Assembly: GCA_030867875.1 (NCBI GenBank)
Contig: JAOWCC010001368.1
Span: 8,293,714-8,357,713, forward strand
Source: Actinernus sp. WN-2022
Lineage: Eukaryota > Cnidaria > Anthozoa > Actiniaria > Actinernidae
DNA: 64,000 nt
Direction: 5' to 3'
This document shows positions 11,457 to 22,255 of this stretch, in pieces. The stretch's first letter is position 1; every line of letters starts with the position of its first letter. Made by a program: the position numbers and the translations under genes. The notes beneath the pieces were generated by a model that saw only the letters and a program-made list of their open reading frames with translations, was not told the origin of the DNA and did not search any database.

Positions 11457-11515
11457 GGTGAAATCTAAAATCATAGGTGCAAATATCTTTGTTTGGGTGT
11501 ATTACGGAATCGTAT
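11457..11515 (+). repeat. Empty-site copy of the pogo-like insertion target
   Basis: GGTGAAATCTAAAATCATAG followed directly by GTGCAAATATCTTTGTTTGG and TGTATTACGGAATCG equals 9738-9759 joined to 11300-11335, without the 1540-bp element. Confidence 0.85.
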
Positions 11516-11838
11516 ATAATTTATTTTAACACTTATTTAACGTTGGCAATACAAATAAGATCATTTGGGCGATTTGAGACAACTTTTACGAAACTCGCCC
11601 CTGTCCTTCCTCGGCCAAGTGATGTTTTGGAGCTAATTGTTTGCAAAATATCTCCAAAACGAAAATGGTGATCACCTTTTTTTTCTTCCATATATTTAAT
11701 CACAGCAAGGTTGGCCAACAGATACGTATACCAAAGTATAAAAAAAAATTAAATTTCTGGATGATAAGATATTCTTATGCAAATACTGTAAGTATCTATT
11801 TTTACGCTCGTTTAGGGATACTAACAACATAGATTACG

Positions 11839-12294
11839 CCCGGGGGGGGGGACTCTCCATAACAGTAGACGGGGGTGATCGTCGGCAAAATCAATTTTAA
11901 CCGTAAGGGATAGCACATTGGGTGTGGTCAACAGCAAATTTACCCCTAAGAGATAGCACATTGGGTGTGGTCGAAGAAATTTTTAACCCTAAGAGATAGC
12001 AATAAAACAAACACATTTTCAGTTTTCCTGATTGGTTGGTTGATGGACCCTTTGTCTAATTTGACATTTATACTTGTGATAATAATTTTGTATTTGTTAC
12101 CGACAATAAAGCCGGAAGTATTAAGCGATCAGTTTCAGTTGACTGTGTGGTTTACTGTAATATAAGTTCCGGGCCACCATTAGCGTGAGACCCCCTAAGG
12201 GATAGCAGACTCTTTGAACACCCCTAAGGGATAGCAGATGGTAGAATTTTATACCCTAAGGGATAGGACGATCACCCCCGTCTACTGTTATGGA

Positions 12295-12325
<31 letters not shown>

Positions 12326-12328
12326 GGG
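11839..12328. mobile_element. 490-bp element with 8-bp duplication AGATTACG
   Basis: The terminal repeat CCCGGGGG...ACTCTCCATAACAGTAGACG is mirrored at the right end, with AGATTACG directly repeated at 11831-11838 and 12329-12336. Internal copies of CCTAAGGGATAGCA recur at least five times. The right end holds a run of 27 C. An 8-bp duplication fits hAT. Confidence 0.8.
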
Positions 12329-12520
12329 AGATTACGTCGTATTCTCAGCTATAGTACTGTCCACTTGCAGTCTTTTGAAGGCTTTTACATAAGTTTGGTA
12401 TACATACTGCATAATAAGTTCATTTGTACGCTATGAACAGTTAGACCTACCAGTTAATTAATGTATGTTGTTTATTCATGCTGAGATTTCGCATATTTCT
12501 GCATATTTCTATATGGACTA

Positions 12521-12797
12521 TACGGGAATGATCCGCTGGACAGGGTATGGTTTTTCGAGTTTCTGGTGTTAGATAGGGTATCCATTTTCACATCGACAGA
12601 TCTTGAACAGTGTATGATCATTTTATCTAGTGCTTTATTTAGTCTAGTGCTTGGTGAAGACTATTTAGTTATGACACTCATTATACAAGATCACAAACAC
12701 TGACATCCAAGTATAGTTTCAGAGCCCCAGCGGCACACCCATACCCAACTTTGGGTAGAGTAACCCCCTCTCCCACTCCCCCCCCCCCCCCCCACGG
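12521..12797 (+). mobile_element. GGGTAT-motif repeat, copy 2
   Basis: TATACGGGAATGATCCGCTG, ACAGGGTATGGTTTTTCGAG and the end CAGCGGCACACCCATACCC followed by GAGTAACCCCC match the family. The right end includes a C run. Confidence 0.7.
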
Positions 12798-12799
12798 AT

Positions 12800-13906
12800 T
12801 TGGGGCCTCTAAATTACTATAAATTACAGCTACTTCACTCAAACACGAGAATGATGACCGGCCCCTATTTTTATTGCAGTTTTAGACTCGGACCTTCCTT
12901 GGGCCAACAACTGGGTGAAGTTTAAAAAAGTTAATTTCAGCTTCTTTTTTAATGGAATTACCATATACCCATTTCATCGTTAATTGATATAAAAAAAATT
13001 GATTCTCAGATTCTCTTATAAGAAGGCAGGGAGAAAAAAGAAGGACTAGGTTTTAATTTTTTTAGTCGCGCGGGGATTGTCGCGGATTTCTAAGTTTCTT
13101 TCAGGCGAGAATTGATGAACCGGCAAAACACCAAACAGGTAAAGAAGCGAGCCAAGTCCAATATAAATCCTTTTTTCTCTGTTTCTCTCCTTCCTTTGCG
13201 TATCCTATCATGTCTCCCTTACTTTTCTTAACAGCAAGTACGTTACTCTTCACAAGGAATTTTTTTCAAAGAATAAGGATATTAAACTTAGGTATTACAG
13301 CCCGAATTAAACGATTTCAAAACACAGTTGTGTAGTTGCTCTTAACTGCTGAGTGTATAAAACAACAACAAACATGTCGATAACTATTAAGTAATGATTC
13401 GCGTAAGAACTATAGCAAAAGACAATAGGTTGCGACAATGAGTATGTCCTCTGGGACGATTTTACTTAAAGAAAATCCAGCCAATAGGAAAGGGGGAAGA
13501 CAAAATATAGTCCATGGGCCAGACCAGTTTTCGGTACCAAATCGAGGGACAAAATGTGAGTGCTATCAGTTGATACTCTAGCCCAAGGTGTTTTGAAATT
13601 TGTATGATAACCTTTCTGAAGGAGTAGCTTTCATGTAGATTTTTTAATTTGATTTTTTCCAAAATGTTGCTTCAGCATGGAAACGAGGCTCCCAATGAAA
13701 TTTCTACAAAAATCCGTTCAATACATTATTTTGCAGTTATTTTTTTTATAACAAAGAAAGACTTGTAACGTTCAATTGGGACCGGTGAAAGTCAAAATTG
13801 TTAAAGGAATAACGTGAAAATAAATAAAAAACCTGACTAAGAAATTCGCATTGCATTATGGGTAAATCCAAGATGGCGGCTCCCTTGTCATGTCAGGTAG
13901 ATATGG
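12800..13906. other. Gap with a dispersed-repeat fragment
   Basis: AGCAAAAGACAATAGGTTGC and AGCCAATAGGAAAGGGGGAA (13410-13500) have relatives at 40890-41085. CCAAGATGGCGGCT at 13868-13881 is a YY1-like site. Confidence 0.5.
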
Positions 13907-14489
13907 CTAAATAGAGGAATTGCTCCGACGCCATGTTGGGCTAACGCAGCTTTCACATACAAATACGATATCTATAGTACGAGTCACTTGCCTTCACTTC
14001 AACTGCTTTCCTTTGCCTTCATTATCCTTCACCTGCCTTCACTTGCCTTCACTTGCCTTCACTAGGCTTCACTCACCTTCATCTGCCTTCACTTGCAGTC
14101 ACCTGCCTTCACTGGGCTTCACCTGCCTTCACTGGGCTTCACCTGCCTTCACCTTCATGCATGTAGGTGAAGGCTAGTGAAGGCAGGTGAAGGCTAGTGA
14201 AGGTAAGTGAAGGCTGGTGAAGGCTGGTGAAGGCTGGTGAAGGCTGGTGAAGGCTGGTGAAGGCTGGTGAAAGCTGGTGAAGGCAGGTGAAGCCTAGTGA
14301 AGGCTAGTGAAGCCTAGTGAAGGCTAGTGAAGCCTAGTGAATGCAAGTGAAGACTAGTGAATGCTAGTGAAGGCAGGTGTAGGATAATGAAGGCAAAGGA
14401 AAGCAGGTGAAGTGAAGGCAAGTGATTCGTACTATAGATATCGTAGCTGCGTTAGCCCAACATGGCGTCGGAGCAATTCCTCTATTTAG
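13907..14489. mobile_element. Fold-back element loaded with a decamer satellite
   Basis: The outer arms CTAAATAGAGGAATTGCTCC (13907) and its complement ending at 14489 pair almost perfectly over about 45 nt. They continue into a further paired block containing the ATATCTATAGTACGA segment. Inside, the left half is a degenerate array of CCTTCACYTG and the right half its complement, AGGCTRGTGA, meeting at a CATGCATG centre near 14157. The whole 583 bp can thus fold into one long hairpin. The right arm contains the ATG of the broken nuclease-like gene. Confidence 0.75.
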
Positions 14490-14504
14490 ACACATGTTTG
14501 CCAG
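14462..14504 (+). CDS. First exon of the broken nuclease-like gene
   Basis: ATG at 14462 opens 14 codons (MASEQFLYLDTCLP) plus one base, followed by a strong donor CCAG|GTAAGT at 14505. The acceptor TTTCCTAG at 14739 restores the frame into GGVKRANSDN... at 14740, so a 235-nt phase-1 intron is inferred. The first 28 bases of this exon (14462-14489) lie inside the right arm of the fold-back hairpin 13907-14489, and the left arm carries an inverted copy of the same ATG region. The exon call rests on splice consensus and phase agreement only; there is no protein homology support for these 14 residues. Confidence 0.5.
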
Positions 14505-14739
14505 GTAAGTATGGCATTGTTGTCCTGGATTTTTCGTTGGTTTTATAAATTTAAAATGTTTTTACGGGATAAATAGCTAATAAACAAATAGATGAATGCC
14601 ACGAAAGGCAGATTCGCTGAAAATTGAGCTTTTTAGGGAGACATTTTGGAGTAACTTACAGACCTTCAACAAGTGGGCCATCGACAAGAATCGGTCAGAA
14701 TAGATCGAGAATATTGATATATACTATATGATTTCCTAG

Positions 14740-16103
14740 GTGGCGTAAAAAGGGCGAACAGTGATAATGAATACGATAACCCGAAGCGATCTCGTCAAGA
14801 ACAAAGTTGTGTGATTCATTGCACTGACGATAACACAGATCTAATTGCTCCTCAAGATAATTAATCCTGGAAAATTCTTCTAAAAGCTGCTGTTATTATG
14901 TAGGCATCAACCACTCCTTGCTATTGCTGAGACTATAAATGAAGCCGGAAATTCCCGAAATTCTCTATCACAGAAAATGTCGCAGCATTTTTACGATGAA
15001 AAAGCTGTTGGAAAGCCTTTCTCGGCAAACAGATTTGCCGGTTACTGACAGCCAAACGGCAACTAGAAGATCCTCAATCCGGCAGTCCCATAGCACAGCA
15101 CAACTTACGAACACGTCTGCATATTCTGCGAAAAGAAGAGTAAATATGTTAGGGGAACTAGAAATCGAGAACCTTTTGTACAATGCACGGATTTACGTGC
15201 TGATAACACTATTAGAAAGGCAGCTGTCGAAAAGAACGATAACAAGATTCTCGCGATTGTGTCACGTGAGATAGTAGCAGCTGAAGCATGTTATCACAGA
15301 TCATGCTACAGGAGTTACACTAGACCGGGCGCTGGTAGTAGCCTCACTGGTACGTATAGTGGCAGCGGTGAATCTCCAGAAGAAGAGTACGCCGGTCTGG
15401 CGTCTGATGCTTACCAGATGCTTTTTGACTATACATCAGATCGGATGTACTGGAAAATGAGAAAGTAGTCAGGTTGTCCGAGATAACTGAAATTCTTGTA
15501 TCTTTATAATATCTAAACTCATTAGGTATTAAGGAATGTAAGCCATCCACAAAGAAACATATCCGAAGGAATCTTGAGGGAGAATTCGGTGATGTACTGC
15601 GCTTTGAGAATTTACTGGACGCCAAAGTTTTCATAATTCCCGCCAATATGTCAATACTACAGGTAGCCAGGTATAAAACAGCACTTCTGCTGGAAAAGCA
15701 GGACAATACTAACCAGTCATTAAAGATGAAAGATATACAGCGAGCTGCTATTAACATTCGGGAAGCCATTCGTAGTAGCGAAAATAAGATGTCATGGCCT
15801 CCACGCCATTCCGAGCTCGATGAAAGCGCACTTAATTTTGCTCAAGAGGTGAATACGTTTTTATGTACTTTGTTGACCGGGAATAAGGACTGTGCAGAAG
15901 CAGAGTGCCCTCCAAAAGTGCAGCGATTTATAAAGTCCTTTGCGCAAGATATCATGTTTGGAGTAAGTTGTGGAAAAATTAAGCCACCTAAACAGGTCCT
16001 TCTACCCTACGCCGTGAAGACGCTCACAAATAATGTTGAGCTCATACAAATCCTTAACCGCTGCGGCCACGGAATCGTTTACTCCCAACTAGAGGAAATT
16101 AAC
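14740..16103 (+). pseudogene. N-terminal part of broken multicopy invertebrate gene
   Basis: Reading across several frames gives a coherent protein: KRSRQEQSCVIHCTDD, then DEKAVGKPFSANRF (frame 2), then HVCIFCEKKSKY, REPFVQC, ILAIVSREIVAAEACYHR and SCYRSYTR. Further on are YAGLASDAYQMLFDY, LSEITEIL, KECKPSTKKHIRRNLEGEF, and GKIKPPKQVLLPYAVKTL ending at YSQLEEIN. The spaced Cys/His residues (CIFC, and C-H-C in ACYHRSCY) suggest a zinc-binding module. The frame is broken by TAA at 14862-14864, a TAG near 14902, shifts near 14940 and 15470, and stops near 15505. This family (I recall many uncharacterised copies in cnidarians and molluscs) is known to me only as hypothetical proteins. At 16103 the reading is cut by an inserted 641-bp segment. 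Confidence 0.65.
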
Positions 16104-16744
16104 AAATCGCACACATTTTGCCATTGTCTGTACTCGTATTGATCATAGAAATGACGCCATAAAATTTTCAAAACTCAAGTGGAACAACGAGCGTAGCGAA
16201 GCACTTATAGCTTCAAATGAGTGCGTAATACGAAAAAGGCCATTGAAAGTCAAAACGTAAACACTTCTAATTACCGTTGCCGAGAGAAAGCTTTCTTAGA
16301 CAAATGGCAATTTGGTTTACCGATTAACTTCTGTAATCGACGGAATGCATGTGAAATCCTTTCAGTTTTTTTTTTCTGGATCAGAAAAGTTATTGTTATA
16401 TAATTTAAAACTTCTGAGCTCTGAGAGAACTAGTCACAAAGTCTGACTACAAGTACAAATTCGCCGAAACTTTCTCCACTCAAGAGAAAACTCTCATTTT
16501 GCCAAATGGCACACTACAAAGAAGTTTGACTCACCGATTGACTTCTCCTATTAATAAAATGCTTGTGAAATCCTCACTTTCTTGTTTTTGGAAGCGAAGT
16601 TACACCATTTGAATTCACAAACCTCGCCGTGAAAGCACTTTGCAAAGCTACCACGGCTTGCGAGTGACGTCATTTCATTGTATGTACTTATTTTGCATAT
16701 AGCGGAGAGCCAATCAGAACGCGAGAAAATTGGATGTTGTTGTA
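16104..16744. mobile_element. 641-bp insertion interrupting the broken gene
   Basis: The coding sequence is split between EEIN and TALC. The flanks share an 8-bp direct repeat AAATTAAC (16096-16103 and 16745-16752), as expected of a target-site duplication. I see no clear terminal inverted repeats. Internally there are two related stretches containing GACAAATGGCA/GCCAAATGGCA and GTGAAATCCT. It could be a non-autonomous hAT-like element (8-bp duplication) that has lost its ends, or another insertion type. Confidence 0.6.
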
Positions 16745-16752
16745 AAATTAAC

Positions 16753-18617
16753 ACTGCTCTGTGCCTGCAGAAAATGGCATCAGCAAATGAAATCCCATTG
16801 CCAGATAACATCCAGCCTCATGTCAGCACAACCTTGGCATGGGATAATATTGATAGGCTTGAAGAAACTCGCTCAGGCGAAGGAACATCACATCGAGTTA
16901 ATGGAATAGCAGTGCAAGCTAGACATTTCGGCCCTCAACTCCCTCCAGATCCATCACCAAGAATAGCTAAAAGCAAGCAAAGGAGCGTCGATCCGCTAGA
17001 TAGTGCGAATTTGCCCATTTACAATGCAGGAGAGCGTTCAGGTCCTGCGCCGAGGAGATATGTAGAAGTAACCTCCGAAGAAGTCTTAGAGAACGCGCGG
17101 AAGAAAAACTTACTGTGGATCTTAGTAAGACTTCATGCAGATGCAAAGCAGAACGTTAGTGCATGGACGGGTTTTAATATTTCTGTGCGTAAGGAAATTG
17201 AAGTTTCTCAAGATAATGTTGGATATCTTCCTACGATCGACGCCCCTGCTACCAACATGTCGACGGTCCATGTAGTTTTAGTACGCTCACTGAAAATCAA
17301 GGAAGTGCTAAAATTAAAGAGCATAGTTGTTGTATTTGATCAAGCACTCTATGCCAAGCCAACCGAGATCGTTTGGAAGCAAACAGATAAATTTAATGAC
17401 ATAGTCTTGAGAATGGGCGCATTCCACACTATATGTACTTTGTTATCGATAATCGGAAAGCGATTTCAAGATGCGGGTTTAAGGAATATCTGCATCGAGT
17501 CTGGGGTGATCGCTGAGGGATCTGTGTCTGGGGTTCTTGATGGTTGCAGATACAACCGCGCCGTCAGATTCCATAAACTGATGTACGAGGCGCTCCAGAG
17601 ACTTGCCTGGGCAGGATTTCAGTCGTGGATAGAGAGATTCCTTGCAAACAAGAAGACTTTTGTTGAAAATTTCTTTCAAGGACTAACACCACTATACAAT
17701 GGTGTATCCCAGAAAGAATTTCAGGAAGTCATGACAAGTTCTTCTTTCTCAGACTTCATCGAGCTTTATGACACGTACCTGGACAATCTCCGCGACAGTA
17801 ATGGGAAACTATCTAGCTTCTGGATGTCTTATATTGATATCGTAGAGATTCTGTTGGGATTGCTGAGAGCATCCAGAGAGGGAAATTGGGAGCTGCATCT
17901 ATCGGCCATCAGACAAATGATTCCTTGGTGCTTTGCGTACGATGACCTTAACTATGCTCGGTACCTATTTGCGTATCTATTGGAAATGTCTCACCTCGAA
18001 GAGGATCATCCAGAAACTTGGGAATATCTTAAGTCTGGCGGATTATCGGTTCAGATAGGCGACAAAACCCCTTTGGAAGAATTCCCGTGGACCAAACATG
18101 CGAAGAGACTGTAAATAAACACACCCAGACGCCAGGGGGCACCAAGGGGTTCAGCCTCAACAAACCAGGGACAGTCAGCAAGTACTATCTGGTAGCTGAA
18201 TACCGCAGTATATTCTTAAAGCAGATGAAAGACATGTTAGGTTTGAACAAATCTGCTGTCCAACACACTGATCTCCAAAGCACTAGAATTGCAAGAGACG
18301 AGGCCGATGTGAAGTCTTTGCTAGCAATGCTCCAAAGCCACTGGCTAAACCCATTCAACAGCGAGCAACAAGATTTGGTATGTCTATCAACCGGCAAAGT
18401 CGCCACTCCAAAGATAGAGCAAGATCTACTAAACGCGAACAATATCGGGGACAGAGCATACGAACCCTTCCGTGTGCAGCGACTAGAGTCATCGCCACCA
18501 CAAGCCAAGTTCCACGACACTATCACCAAGGCAAAGCTTCAGACATTTGGCGAGCTAAACAAAAAGGTGAGAGTCCAGACTAGAACGGCGAAAGAGATAA
18601 TCCTGAAAGCTAATTGA
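16753..18617 (+). pseudogene. Middle part of broken multicopy invertebrate gene
   Basis: The protein resumes after the insertion (EEIN|TALCLQKMASANEIPLP). It stays open to 18114, with segments such as STTLAWDNIDRLEETRSGEG, VSAWTGFNISVR, SIVVVFDQALYAKPTEIVW, RMGAFHTICTLLSIIGKRF and LWRLAW-like helices. After a frameshift near 18100 it continues as NKHTQTPGGTKGFSLNKPG through ARDEADVKSLLAMLQSHW to a TGA at 18615-18617. The stretch FDQALYAK...GAFHTIC with the following IESGVIAEGSV is characteristic of the family, but I know no biochemical role for it. Long residual openness (about 450 codons without a stop) means the copy decayed recently or was under selection until late. Confidence 0.7.
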
Positions 18618-20111
18618 GCGTTATTTGCCCGCATGATCATCATCGCGGAAAACAGGAAGCTTCAAATGAGGGACATTCTTTGTCATCCACTGGGACCCCT
18701 TCCATGGTCATTATCCACAGCAGATGGGTCATTGAGAAAAACAAATAAATTATCTCTGGCAAAAGAGCTACAGAAGAGTGTGCCAGCAGCAGATGCGATT
18801 CCACAGCCATCAGCATGCGTAATTGACGGTATGGCCCTCGTACAGAGGCTGAAAGGGGATCACAAGGCGTTTGCCGAGGTCGCTGTTTCCTGATGGATAT
18901 GGTGCTGCACGAAGGATCTTCTTCCAAGAGAATAGATGTTGTCTTCGATGTGTACAAGGAAAACTCCATCAAAAACGCAGAAAGAGAAGAGAGAGGGTCT
19001 GAATTTGGAAATGAGTTTAGAAACATTCAGCCGGAACACAAAGTACAGCAGTGGAGAAAATTCCTCCTAATATAAACCCCAAAAATAAGAAAGCCTTTAT
19101 AGCATTCGTGGCAAATGAGTGGAGAGGAGACAAGTACAGGGGAAATCTGACAGACAAGACGCTTTTCGTTACATGTGAAGATGAGTGCTACCGGATTTCC
19201 TCAGAAACTGCCAAGACGGTTGAAGAACTCAACTAAACCCAGGACGAAGCTGACACCAGGCTCATTCTCCATGCAGCTCATGCAGCCAGATCAGGCTATG
19301 AGGCAGTGATTGTGGTATACGTATCAGAAGATATCGACGTATTCATACTTTGCCTGGTATTCAAGGACTTTATTCCGATATCCATGTACTTTAAGTGTGG
19401 AACGCAGACACGAACCAGATATGTCAGCATATCTAGTGTAGTGCAGGCAGTGGGAGGAGAACTTTGTAAATGCCTCCTTGGTATGCATGCTTTCACAGGT
19501 TGTGATACTGTGAGCGCATTCGCTGGACGGGGAAAGATTGGAGCCCTTCGAATTGTCAAACAGCACAGTTCCTTTCAAGAAATGTTCAAGCACTTAGGAA
19601 TGGAATGGGAGCTTTCGGATGAGCTGGTCGAAAAACTCCAGGAGTTCACATGCCAGTTGTATAGCTCTCAACCAGGAACAAATGACATAAACGAGCTTAG
19701 GTACAGCCGGTTGTTCTGTGCCAAGAAGGGCAACATTGAATCAACTCAACTACCGCCATGCGCTGACTGCTTACTGAAACATGCTTCTCGTGCACATTAT
19801 CAAGCGGCGATCTGGAAGCGGAGCCTTCAAAGCTGTCCTGAAATCCCCACCCCCATCGGTTCCGGCTGGTGTCAGCCAGAACAGTAACGGCTCGCCATAG
19901 ACTGGATGAGTGGTGAGCCAGCGCCTACTGCCGCCGGCCGTTCTAGAGCTGTTATATTGCTCATGCACGAGGTCATGCCAGCTTCCAACCTGCACCTGTC
20001 TGGCAAATTGCCTGAAATGCACTGACATGTGCAAGTTACAAGACTGCGAGAACAGGCGTGAGGATCCCATCGAGTAGGCTGTCTCGGATGACGATGAAGA
20101 CGAAAATACTT
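18618..20111 (+). pseudogene. C-terminal XPG/FEN-like part and Cys-rich tail of broken gene
   Basis: Across at least four stops or shifts (near 18893, 19070, 19234-19236, 19888) one reads IIAENRKLQMRDILCHPLGP, a lysine-rich segment, TDKTLFVTCEDECYRIS, then EADTRLILHAA, VSEDIDVFILC, MHAFTGCDTVSAFAGRGKIG and WKRSLQSCPEIPTP. After a further shift, a Cys-rich tail runs from LLYCSCTRSC to CKLQDCENR (about 19945-20055). The order E-A-D, then E-D-x-D before a hydrophobic strand, then GCD followed by a Gly-rich GRGK helix entry parallels the XPG-I/FEN catalytic core (EAEA, SEDSD, GCDY, GIGPK). A PIN-fold nuclease is therefore my inference. Such a nuclease with a zinc-rich tail could act on DNA or RNA, perhaps for a mobile element. 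This copy cannot make the full protein. Confidence 0.65.
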
Positions 20112-20239
20112 AAGAATTAAAGTAAGGGTGAAAACAACCATTTCCTAATTCAACCAGCTGATCACCAACATTAGATGAGCACTGAATTGATGTAGTCTTT
20201 CTTTCCCAAAACGCCTGCTTTTGTTATGTCGTGATTTTC

Positions 20240-21375
20240 GAATAATTAACCAGATCGGATCAATCAATACGCTCCATCAACGCATCTCTGCAATGTGGAG
20301 CTGATAACTTGAGCATCTGGGCTGTTCAGAATAAAATGGCCATCCACCCTGGCAAGACCAAAGTCATGCTCATTGGCACCCAAAAGAAACTTGCTACTAA
20401 CTCTGAACTCCTAGATGTTTCTTTCAATGGACTCACTATTGCTCATTCTACCTGTGAAAAGCTCCTTGGTGTCAACATCGATGCATCACTTACCTGGAAT
20501 GACCACATCGCAGCAGTTACCAAAAAGTATAACTCCAAACTTGAAATGCTTAGAAGAGTCAAACCCTATCTTCCATCTAAGGAAATACTCCTACTCCATA
20601 ACAGCATCGCCAAACCAACACTAGAATATTGCTGCAGTGTATGGGGAAACTGTTCCACTGAATGCCTAGACCAACTGCTACTAGCCCAAAAACGTGCTGC
20701 TAGGATCATTCTTAGTGCCGACTACTCTACTCCATCCCTAAGTCTATTCAAGGACCTTAAGATGATTCCAATATATGAAGCTATTCGCCAACGAATCCTA
20801 ACGCAGACTTTTAAATGTTTAAATAATCTTGGTCCGGAATGTCTCGCTAAGCTATTGTCAAGACCTTCCTATCATTATTCTACTAGAGCCGTTGTAAATA
20901 ATAAGCTATACCTACCTAAACCTAAAACTAATGCCGGAAAGCGTTGTTTTTCATTTCTAGCACCGTCGCTATGGAATAGTTTTCCTGTCACTGCTACTAA
21001 ATCTGATACATTACCACAATTTAATAGATTTTGTAGGAAATATTTTAAAACTAGACTCACTAATGCTAATGAGTTGAAGAGCAATAGGTTTTACTGACTG
21101 TGATGTCTAACGATGTTTCAAGATTCATCCCTTAATACATGTAACCACCTTTCGTTTACATATATGTTTTTAATTGTATAATTCTAAAGCTATAGTGTTT
21201 ATATTTTATTCAATGTTTTTTCATATCTTCCCAATAATGTATATTCCTTTTTGAGTAGTTAAATAATTATCTATTATGTCTTATAATGTAATTATATCAT
21301 GTTTCTATCTTGGCATATAATAGTTAGGAGGACCAGATTGGAAACTAGTGTAAACTTTATCTGTATATCCTCATT

Positions 21376-21412
<37 letters not shown>

Positions 21413-21416
21413 ATGC
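20240..21416 (+). mobile_element. 5'-truncated LINE (CR1/L2-like) with (ATT)n tail
   Basis: An intact frame of about 280 codons (in-frame from about 20255; ATG at 20309) matches the C-terminal part of a non-LTR reverse transcriptase. It shows HPGKTKVMLIGT, the LLGVNIDASLTWNDHI thumb-type motif, LEYCCSVWGNC, LLLAQKRAARIIL and SLWNSFP. The palm-domain YADD and endonuclease are missing. A 3' UTR of about 300 bp ends in an (ATT)n run at 21385-21414, typical of CR1/L2-type 3' ends. It lies directly downstream of the broken nuclease-like gene. The frame is undamaged, so the insertion is fairly young. Confidence 0.8.
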
Positions 21417-21936
21417 AATTTTTATTTTGGCTTCTGTTGCCATGGAAACCGTTTGAGAATCAAGCCTATATTTAAACGTTTCTCCAAATTAACTCTAGAA
21501 GACTGTTTGCGTTTATTAACAGCTAAACACCTATGAATATGGCTTTTACAGGCTTCGATTCGACTGTTTCTAGTGATCTTCGTACAATATTAGTTCATTC
21601 AGTGAATGAATATTAGTCTTTTGTAGAAATAGTTATTCTACTATTGTAAGAGCATCGAGACTTATGCATGATGCTCCTAATACGTATTATTATTATTATT
21701 ATTATTATTATCTGAGTGACGTCACTTGATCACGTGATAACCCCCAGAAAGCTACTCATTTGACACGGTTATCATATACCAAAATAGACTAGAGGAAACA
21801 AAGTTTTCAAAAATATATGTTAGAATTTGTCCTTCATTTTGGTACCAAATGGCCATTTTTGGGGTCCTGGCCCATGGACTAATATATTTGAATCTCAAAT
21901 GTGAGAACTTTCATGTCCTCACGTTTGATTTTCATT

Positions 21937-22255
21937 GTAATACCATAGAGGACAAACTAATCCCTAATTTCAACTTGAAATTTCACGCGTAATTTGTAAT
22001 TTCACATGTGAAATTTCAAACGCCGCCTACGCTCGCTTAAAATAATGTTTTTCTAGATCGTAATTTTCCCTCCATAATATTAATGGTAATCAAATAGCGA
22101 CTCGTGAAAGTAGGGATATATTTCACTTGTATTTGAATGTCAAAATCTACGTAATTTCCCTCGCCGAAGCGGCTTGGGAAGTTACTTCTATTTTGACAAA
22201 CACGCGTGAAATTTATCCCTAATTTCACTCGTCCCCATTTGATAACCTATACAAA
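21937..22255 (-). repeat. AATTTCAC-rich dispersed element, copy 1
   Basis: CATAGAGGACAAACTAATCC, AATTTCACATGTGAAATTTC and ATCCCTAATTTCACTCGTCC occur in reverse order and complement at 37705-38015. Confidence 0.75.

Noticed and set aside
12299..12325. Poly-C run as a regulatory quadruplex
   Set aside because: Likely microsatellite growth or an assembly artefact at a transposon end; nothing supports function.
15344..15769. 141-codon minus-strand ORF
   Set aside because: Antisense shadow of the broken nuclease-like gene.
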